A DNA stretch of 64,000 bases, taken from NCBI RefSeq assembly GCF_000801105.2, contig NC_079516.1:29425643-29489642 (forward strand), given 5' to 3'. The position numbers and the translations under genes are program-made. The notes beneath the pieces were generated by a model, which was not told where the DNA came from, ran no database searches, and saw only the letters and a list, made by a program, of their open reading frames with translations. Numbering within the stretch: the stretch's first letter is position 1; the number at the start of each line of letters is the position of its first letter. Positions 56,693-64,000 of this stretch are shown piece by piece. The stretch comes from Raphanus sativus (lineage: Eukaryota > Streptophyta > Magnoliopsida > Brassicales > Brassicaceae).

Positions 56693-57753
56693 TATGTTTA
56701 AATGTCGAGAAATGTTTTAAACCATCACATGTATTTGTTTCTTCTTATTATATATTTATATTATTGTATTTGTATTTAGTTAAAAAAAATTAATATGAGC
56801 ATAAAAAATAAATTGGATAATTATTTTGTATTTAATTTATGTTAAATTTTTGTTCGTCCTCTAAAACGGTGTTTCATTTCATTAAAATTTTTACATTTCT
56901 TCATTTTACATAATATATTATTGTATATTAAAAAACTAAGATATGTTGATTTTATACATGTATTGTAGTTTGTCATCATGTTATATTTTTAGCATAAATA
57001 TTTTATATGTATGAAAATAAAATTTATAATCTATCAATTTAATATAACTTTATCATATGTAGTTCAATATAATAATTTTATTTTAACATGATTAATTATG
57101 ATTATAAAATAGATAAATGTATGATATAATTTTTATTTTAAATTTTGTAAATAATAACTGCATATATATTAATGCAAAATAATATTTTATTGCTAATTAT
57201 GAAATTAGTGAAATATTTACATACATTTTTTGAAAAATTAATATATTGTTAAAATATTTAGACCAACATAATAATTTTCTTTTAATATAATTGATTTTGA
57301 TTATATAATTGATAAAATTTGGTAGATAATTTATTTTTCATTTTGTAAATGATAACTGAATATATTAGTGTATAATAATATTTCAAAACTAATCACGAAA
57401 TTAGCTAAAATATTTACATTTAATTTTTGAAAATTAAGTTCTGTTAAAATCTTTTTAAACAGTTTTTTCAAAATTTTAATATATATATATATAATGTTTT
57501 CGAAATTTTAGTCTCTATATTATGTATGTATATATATATATGATTCAAAATATTGTTACTCTTATTTATGAAATCCCTAAAATATTGGGAAGTTATTGGT
57601 TTTAATTAATTAAGCATTTTATTGTTATTTTAAAATAAAATGTATAATTGAATAAATAATATATCTATTTAAAGTTACGATTTTCTAAGAGAATGTCCAA
57701 AATGAAATATCACACATGAAAAAAAGTCATGACTTCTCTTTTAATATAATAGA

Positions 57754-59037
57754 CTAGATTCTGACCCGCCCTTCAGAGGGCGGGTATATTTTTGTTTTTA
57801 GTTTAACTTTTTAGCAATTTAATTTTTATATTTGTATTTTTTAATCATATTTGTGTCTTTTGTAATCATACTTGTGTATACTATTTTTTAGAAAATATTA
57901 ATAAAAAGTTATGATAATTATATTGAATTTGTGATGTTGCATAACTATACACTTATACCCAATTTTTGTTTAAATCAGATCAAGACCTGCAGTTAAACTA
58001 ATAAACCCAACAATCCGGTTTGTAATTTGGTTGTGTTTTAGGATAAAAATATTATTTAATAATCCGTTATAACTCAAAACCCGTTACCAGTTGAACTATT
58101 GGTTGAACCAATATGTAATTTTTAATTATTAACCCATATGATTTTTAGTTGTATTATTAGAATCTGTTTGTATTCTAATTAGGAAGTTGGATTTTTTTTT
58201 TATGAAATAAGATTATACAATCTTGTGGATCATGAAACTATTAACAAAGTTAATTGTTGTGATTTGGCATTAGTTTATTTTGTTAACAGTTATCTATTAT
58301 AATATTTATGTTTTATATTTAGATTATTTTACATTTAAAATTTAATTTTCTTATTCAAATTAGACATTAATAATACTTAAAGATTTTCAGTTTAAGATAT
58401 AACTCGTAAACTGAAATTTTCTACTGCTAGTTTAGGATATAACTCATAAACACATAAGATGCTGCTAGATTTTGATCCGCGCTTTCAAAGTGCAGAATTA
58501 TTTTCGAAACATTTCAAAATTTATTTGATATAAATATGTATTCTTATACATTTAGATTTCTAAATGAAACGTTATATTGAGTATTTTAAAATCCGATCCG
58601 ACCCGCAGTTAAATTGACAAATTGTGTGGGCTCGTATGTAGTTCGGTTTAGTTTAAAAATCTTATAAAACCTGTAAAAACAACTAAAACCCGGGATCTGG
58701 CTACCGGTTGAACTGATAGATGATCCAATATAAAATTCGGTTTGACTTAAATTATTATAGTCAACTTAAATTTTCATCTTGTTGTAAGGGTAATAGATCA
58801 ATATTCGAGAGGATGCATACTAAAACTGAAATATATTTGAGCATCAATAATTTGTATATGTTTATTATAAATTAATGATTTATGTTTGTAAATATAATTT
58901 TCATTTATTTAATTAGTTTACTTTTGATAAATATATTTTGTGTGTTTGAATAACCCGTAAAAATATATTCATAAAAATATCAAGTAACATGTTTCATCAT
59001 GTTTTAAATATTAATAGTATCAAACTATTAATATTTT

Positions 59038-59081
<44 letters not shown>

Positions 59082-60142
59082 GTATATGTAATTTAATAAG
59101 AATTATATTTTTATGTATTTAGTGAGGGTTTTGAAGAAATTGTTTTTTTTTGCATTTGGATTAATATATAGTTGTATATATACGAATTAATAAACATGTA
59201 TAATTATTTATTACATTAATAAATAAAATATAATTTATTTTTATTTAAATTTCGTATTTATATAAATTAAACTCATTAGTTTAAGAAAATAATAGATTCG
59301 TTAGTTAGTTCCTTAATTTTAGGTATGATGTATATTTAATTGCAATTAAATTAGATATATGAATATATAAATAGAAATAATAGGGAAGATAACTAAATTA
59401 TATATATAAATATATGAAGAGAAATAATTGGACCAACCTAGACTTTTTTTAATAGTCCAAAAAGTAGTCGATAAATATTTCTTCTGTTTTAATAGTATTG
59501 ATATATGGATACAATGGCATAGTTTGAAGCCTTATTTACGAAAATTATTTAAGAAATATTATATGAAAACATACAATTTATATTCTAGATTGAATAAATA
59601 TTTTTGGGTCTTAACAATTTTTTTAAATTTTTTTGTTAATTACATAATTTGTTTACTGATTAGTTGATCCCATTTTTAAAAATATTTTAGGTTAAAAATC
59701 ACTTATCGCATAAAAACCTAACGTTTATGCCGAAGAATCTCAGGCCTACTATTGGTTACAGTGAAACTATGTCAGCTCGGTTTTATATCATGATTTAGCA
59801 ATTTAAAAGTTAACTAGATTTTGATCCGCGATTGAGAAGAGCGGATATTTGTTTGTTGTATAGTAGACACAATTGAGAAAGAACAGCTGACTATTTTTTA
59901 GTTATAAGTAATTTTAAAGATATTCTATTATAATGTATGAGACTGAAACAATATTTTATTTGTGTTTTCATATCCATTAGATAATTCTCGTCGGATCGAT
60001 TGATCAAGCGACTTGTATATAGCAAGGTTTAGTTTTACTAAAACAAAATCTACTTGCCAATCAGATTAATAGTAGTTTTGAAGATAAATTAATGTTTTTT
60101 ATAGTATAAAAATAACATAATGAATTTGTGTGTTTCATAATG
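57754..60142. other. AT-rich region with further Helitron ends, no gene
   Basis: Three minus-strand Helitron 3' ends occur: CTAG 57754-57757 with hairpin CCCGCCC-TTCAGA-GGGCGGG; CTAG 58465-58468 with a weaker CGCGCTTTC/AAAGTGC stem; and CTAG 59814-59817 with CCGC...GCGG. Their 5' ends were not securely located. GATCCGACCCGCAGTTAAA-type words recur at 57980 and 58590. No open frame has a recognisable domain. Confidence 0.55.
59042..59078. repeat. AT microsatellite
   Basis: About 18 uninterrupted AT/TA dinucleotides. Confidence 0.95.
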
Positions 60143-60266
60143 TTTTTTTTTGGTCAAACCTTTCTTTCTTTCATTACCTTAAACATTCAAAACAGAATTC
60201 AACAAACCCAAAGGAGAGTTAGACAACAAGAACAGAGCGTCTTTAGCGCACCTGTCAGCCTCGGAA

Positions 60267-61160
60267 TTACATAGGCGAGGGGTAAACAAAAAGGAGATAA
60301 GAGTTTAGGAAACTACTCAACACACTGATGTCATGGAGGATTCCCCTAAGAGCAAACACAGAAGACTTTCCTGTGAGGAGGCCAACTAGACATTGAGAAT
60401 CTGAAAAACAGATAATGTCCTTGTACTCCTGTGAAACGGCCATCGCTAGGCATGATTTTAGAGCCATCGCTTCTGCCATTAAAGCTGAAGCTATACATCG
60501 TCGGGAGGATGAACCCTTTATCCTGATGCAACCATCTGCATCTTTTGCCACCCATCCGAAACCTCCATCTCCTGACGAAGAGTTCCAAGCGGCATCCGAA
60601 TAGCAGAGGAGAATGTTATCAGGTTCCTGACGTGAGTGGGAGATAGTTGATGCTTGTGGTAGGTAGTCTTTAGGCGAAGCAGGTTTCGAAGGGATGGGCT
60701 GAGCAGCCTGCCATTCCTTTGCTAACTTAATGGTTCTCAAAATCATTTCTGTTTTAGAAAAAGACTTATCCTCAAACAAGAACTGGTTGCGACTTGTCCA
60801 CAAAACCCACATTATCCACGGGTACAATGGAGAGATGATCCCGGTGGGAGGTAGGTCAACTATCCGGAGACACCGAGACAGCAAACCATCCAAGGAGTTG
60901 CAGGAACCTATCGCTGGGATCAAACACGCAGGAACAATTTCCCATACCTTTCTAGCCACCGGACACGAGAACATAACATGGAACGTGGTCTCCAGTTCCC
61001 CACACCTTTCGCAGTTACCTTCGGCGAGGATTCCTCTACGCAACAGAGTATCTCCCACAGCCAAGGCATTAGTCTTCAATTTCCAGAGGAACTGGCGAAC
61101 TTTCTGAGAGCATTTTACACTCCAAATACACTGCTTCCAGTTGAAAGACGAGAGGGGATT
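60267..61160 (-). pseudogene. LINE I zf-RVT and RNase H
   Basis: 60267-61079 is open and holds the zinc-binding region (ILAEGNCERCGELETTFHVM, FSCPVARKVW), then RNase H with CYSDAAWNSS, LMAEAMALKS and CFSDSQCLV (D-E-D residues present). A frameshift near 60285 separates it from the normal end (PRLCNSEADRCAKDAL). Confidence 0.88.
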
Positions 61161-61425
61161 ACTGACATTTACTTTAGCAATCGCGTACCCTGACCTCGTT
61201 GTATAAATACCACTTTTTCCAATAACCAGACCCGTTCATCCTCGAGAGAAGTACATGGTACAAGTTTCCTGGTTTGAGTTTCGTGGTGAGGAAGGTGCTT
61301 CTGAATTAGCTCAATATCCCATTCAGCATTTGGGAGCAGGAGATCACTGACTTTTAGCTCCCGAGCTTGGAAGGAGGGAGGACCCATAGGGCTACTCTGT
61401 CGCTCAGTAGATAGCCAATTTTCTC

Positions 61426-62942
61426 TCATACTTGGATCCGTTCCCCAGTACCAATCGACCATCCCAGTACCTTCTTTAGGATATCTCTTCGTGCGAGAAC
61501 TCCTCTCCATCCATGGGAGGCCGAGTTTGGAGCTGAGCAGTCAAGTAATCCATCATATTTGCAATATTTGTTTAAAAGAGTCTGTCCGAGCAGAGATGAT
61601 GGATCTTTCAAGAGACACCATGCATGTTTAGCGAGCAAGGCATCATTAAACTGCTCGATCTCCCTGAAACCAAGTCCACCAACATTTTTCGGAAGAGTGA
61701 GCTTGTCCCAGGATACCCAACACATTTTCCGTAGCTCCGGTTTCATGTCCCACCAAAATCTAGTAAGAACAGATTGGATCTGTTTACACAAAGACTTCGG
61801 GAGTTTGAAGCAGCTCATCGTGTACGTGGGTAAGGCAGCAAGAACCAATTTCAGCAGGACCAGCTTGCCAGCACTAGAGAGGAATCTGGTCGTCCACCCG
61901 TGGGCTCTTTGACGGATCCTATCTACCAGTGAAGCAAAGATGTCCCTTTTACGCCTTCCAAAGTTTTCCGGGAGCCCGATATACTTTCCTACACCACCTT
62001 CGTTAGTGATATTTAGGTTCCGTTTTGCTCTGACCTTAGCTTCCGGCTTTGTCTTTGAGGAGAAGGTAACAGATGACTTCAACCGATTGATACATTGCCC
62101 AGAGGCTAAATCATATTTCTCAAGAATGGAAGTTAACGCACGACAGCTTGATGGGCTAGATCTTCCAAAAAACATGGTATCATCGGCGAACAGTAGATGA
62201 TTTATTGGTGGGCAGTTACATGCTACTTTCACCCCCGGGAGGGATCCATTCTCAAGAGCTTGCTTACACAGTCCCGCCAATACTTCCGTACATAGGATGA
62301 AGAGGTATGGCGAGAGAGGATCGCCTTGTCTAAGCCCTCTCGATGGTATCACACTGCCTTGCGGACTGCCATTGATGAGGAAGGAGTAGGATGCTGATGA
62401 TACACATTCCATAACCCATCCTATCAGGATTTCATGAAAACCCAGGCGCTCGAGAACCTTCCGCAAGAAGTTCCATTCAATCCTGTCATACGCCTTGCTC
62501 ATGTCGGTTTTCACCGCCATAGGTACATATTTTTCTGCCGTGATTGCCTCAGATAGTGCAAAATCTCATGAGTGATCAGCACATTATCGACGATAGAACG
62601 GCCTGCTACGAAGGCGGATTGTGACGGTGAGATCAAGTCAGATAGGTACGGTTTCAGCCTGCTAGACAGAATCTTGGCAATCACTTTGTACTGAGTGTTA
62701 CACAGAGCTATGGGCCTGTAATCCGAAACCTTCTTAGCTCTCGTGATCTTTGGGATGAGTCTCACATGGGTCTCATTCTGTCTTGGCTGTAAGTAGCTCG
62801 TCTCAAAGAAGTTGTGGATATCCTTGTAGATATCCTCACCTATGACATCCCAGAACGACTGATAAAACCCCACAGAGAAGCCATCCGGACCCGGAGCTTT
62901 ATCCGGGTTTATAGAGAAGACAGCAGCCCGGACTTCAGCCAT
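61426..62942 (-). pseudogene. LINE I reverse transcriptase
   Basis: Two overlapping frames: 62942-62511 (NPDKAPGPDGFSVGFYQSFW, DYRPIALCNTQYKVIAKIL, SAFVAGRSIVDNVLI) and 62520-61426 (MAVKTDMSKAYDRIEWNFL, GLRQGDPLSPYLFI, catalytic NHLLFADDTMFF, YIGLPENFGR, SHGWRGVLARRDILKK). The shift between them falls just before the TDMSKAYDR motif. The catalytic residues are intact. Confidence 0.9.
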
Positions 62943-62963
62943 GTCTGGAATCTCTATCAGGGT

Positions 62964-64000
62964 TCAATTCATTTCAGGTGATACTTTTGGGGAGAGAACT
63001 TCAGCAACTACGTCCAGAGGGTGCGGAACTCCTGCAGTGAAGAGCGTATTGTAGAAGGAGACAAAGGCTTGAACTATTTGATTTTCCTCATAAAACGCAC
63101 AGCCCGTTTCATCTTCAATAATGGTAAATTTGTTACAGGCCCTTCTTCCTCTGGTTACAGCATGAAAGTACCAAGTATTTTTATCTCCTGCATTCAACCA
63201 TTGAACCTGACTCCTTTGGCGCCAAAAGCCTTCCTCTTCTGCATATGTCGTAACCAAGATCGCTTTCAGCTCATCTATTTTAACAGAATCTGGTACGCTG
63301 GCAGAGAGGGATTGCTCCAGGAGTAACTGGTGAGAGATGATCCAGTCCTTGCTTGCTGCCGTTTGGAGTTTGGCCCAGTCAACAAGGTTTCTTCTCACCC
63401 GATTGATCGTTGTCAAGACTGATTCAGGAGTGGATTTATCCCAAGATTTTCCACCAGTGATCTGATCTCCGGTTTCTCACTAACCTTCGATCATAGCGGA
63501 ACATCCCTTTCTTTTTCTTCAGATGTTGATCGAAATGAGTCAGGAGGGGTCTATGATCAGACCCTTCAAACCTTAGATATTCACTTCTAGCTGCTGGGAA
63601 GAGCTCGATCCAGTCGAGATTGGCCATTGCTCTACCAAGACGTGACTGAATGAAGTGAGAATATCTCGTACCTCTCCACGAGAGAGAGAGTTTCCAGAGA
63701 ATTGCAAATTCCAGAGCCCGTTTTGGGACACAAAGTTGCGGAAAGATAAGAAAGATCCTTCCCATCTCAATGGTCCACCCTCTTTCTCATCGTTGTCTAA
63801 TAGGTCATTGAAGTCCCCGGTAATAAGCCAGGCATAGGTACGCTGAGCTCCTAGGTCCGACATAAGTTTCCAGAAATGTGGACGGTCCTCGCGATTTGGG
63901 GCTCCGTAGACATAAGACACAAAGAAGGTTTTTTTTATTAAAGACAATGCAAGTATCAATTACATTCGGAGAAGAGTACAGAATTTCTATCTTGACATTG
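62964..64000 (-). pseudogene. LINE I endonuclease and linker
   Basis: Endonuclease motifs: VSYVYGAPNRED and LITGDFNDLLDN (63959-63573), then RAMANLDWIELFPAA and FEGSDHRPLL (63765-63436) in a shifted frame. The linker to RT (62964-63416) has KNTWYFHAVTRGRR. Upstream endonuclease sequence (EILYSSPNVIDTCIVF) reaches the right edge in another frame. Confidence 0.85.

Larger units (their letters stand above)
40898..57753 (-). mobile_element. Non-autonomous Helitron J, host of a nested LINE
   Basis: The minus-strand 3' end has the stem CCACGCGG/CCGCGCAA-type hairpin, ATCTAGAT and CTAG (40901-40898), after A 40897. The minus-strand 5' end TCTATTATATTAAAAGAGAA is at 57753. Without the nested DNA (LINE H with its duplication) the element would be about 1.5 kb, a normal size for a non-autonomous Helitron. 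The sequence inside on both sides is AT-rich and non-coding. Pairing these two ends is an inference from orientation, size and nesting order. Confidence 0.55.
60143..64000 (-). mobile_element. L1-type LINE I, 5' end off the window
   Basis: Minus-strand LINE ORF2 with endonuclease, reverse transcriptase, zf-RVT and RNase H, ending in a poly-A run (T9 at 60143-60151). It is a different family from LINE H. The domains are better preserved, but at least four frame breaks are needed to read through. The 5' part and target duplication lie beyond the right edge. Confidence 0.9.

Noticed and set aside
59428..59667. 79-residue Lys/Tyr-rich ORF
   Set aside because: AT-rich composition explains the open frame, and no domain or conserved motif is visible.

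Overview
The window is nuclear DNA of a Brassicaceae plant, probably Brassica- or Raphanus-like. The clearest evidence is a complete nine-exon gene whose predicted protein closely resembles Arabidopsis triacylglycerol lipase 1 (LIP1). The transposon families agree: Athila-type Gypsy elements primed by tRNA-Asp, Helitrons ending in a hairpin plus CTAG, L1-type LINEs, a MuDR-type MULE, and Stowaway and hAT MITEs. The species cannot be settled from sequence alone. LIP1 (4789-6840, minus strand) is the only host gene I can support; almost everything else is mobile DNA.

Layout. 1-2317: damaged MULE transposase running off the left edge. 2520-3400: large foldback built from about 16 small palindromes. 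4789-6840: LIP1, with a small retroposon in intron 7. 7095-8825: non-autonomous Helitron carrying a Stowaway MITE. 8907-18049: Athila-like copy A, whose 5' LTR is split by a 3.9-kb Helitron (8965-12902) and whose body is rearranged and carries a hAT MITE. 18050-18892: antisense tail and LTR of another Gypsy element. 18893-23249: 5'-truncated Gypsy copy C. 23487-25138: Helitron. 26262-33690: tandem array of ~0.3-kb units interrupted by an apparently very young, intact Gypsy element F (26641-33022). 34268-39092: Copia element G, inside a small inverted-repeat element. 40898-57753: a Helitron containing a LINE (41396-56390) that itself contains Athila-like copy B (45435-54969). 57754-60142: further Helitron termini. 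60143-64000: a second LINE running off the right edge.

The order of insertion can be read from target-site duplications and restored reading frames: Helitron, then LINE H (about 22-bp duplication), then Athila-like B (GTAAC duplication). For copy A the order is Athila-like LTR, then Helitron (clean A/T junction, no duplication). Element F is the best candidate for a recently active transposon: its two 734-bp LTRs look identical and its gag-pol frame is open. Copies A and B show gag and protease but no reverse transcriptase or integrase, so the family would depend on proteins supplied in trans. No rRNA, tRNA or CRISPR feature was seen.
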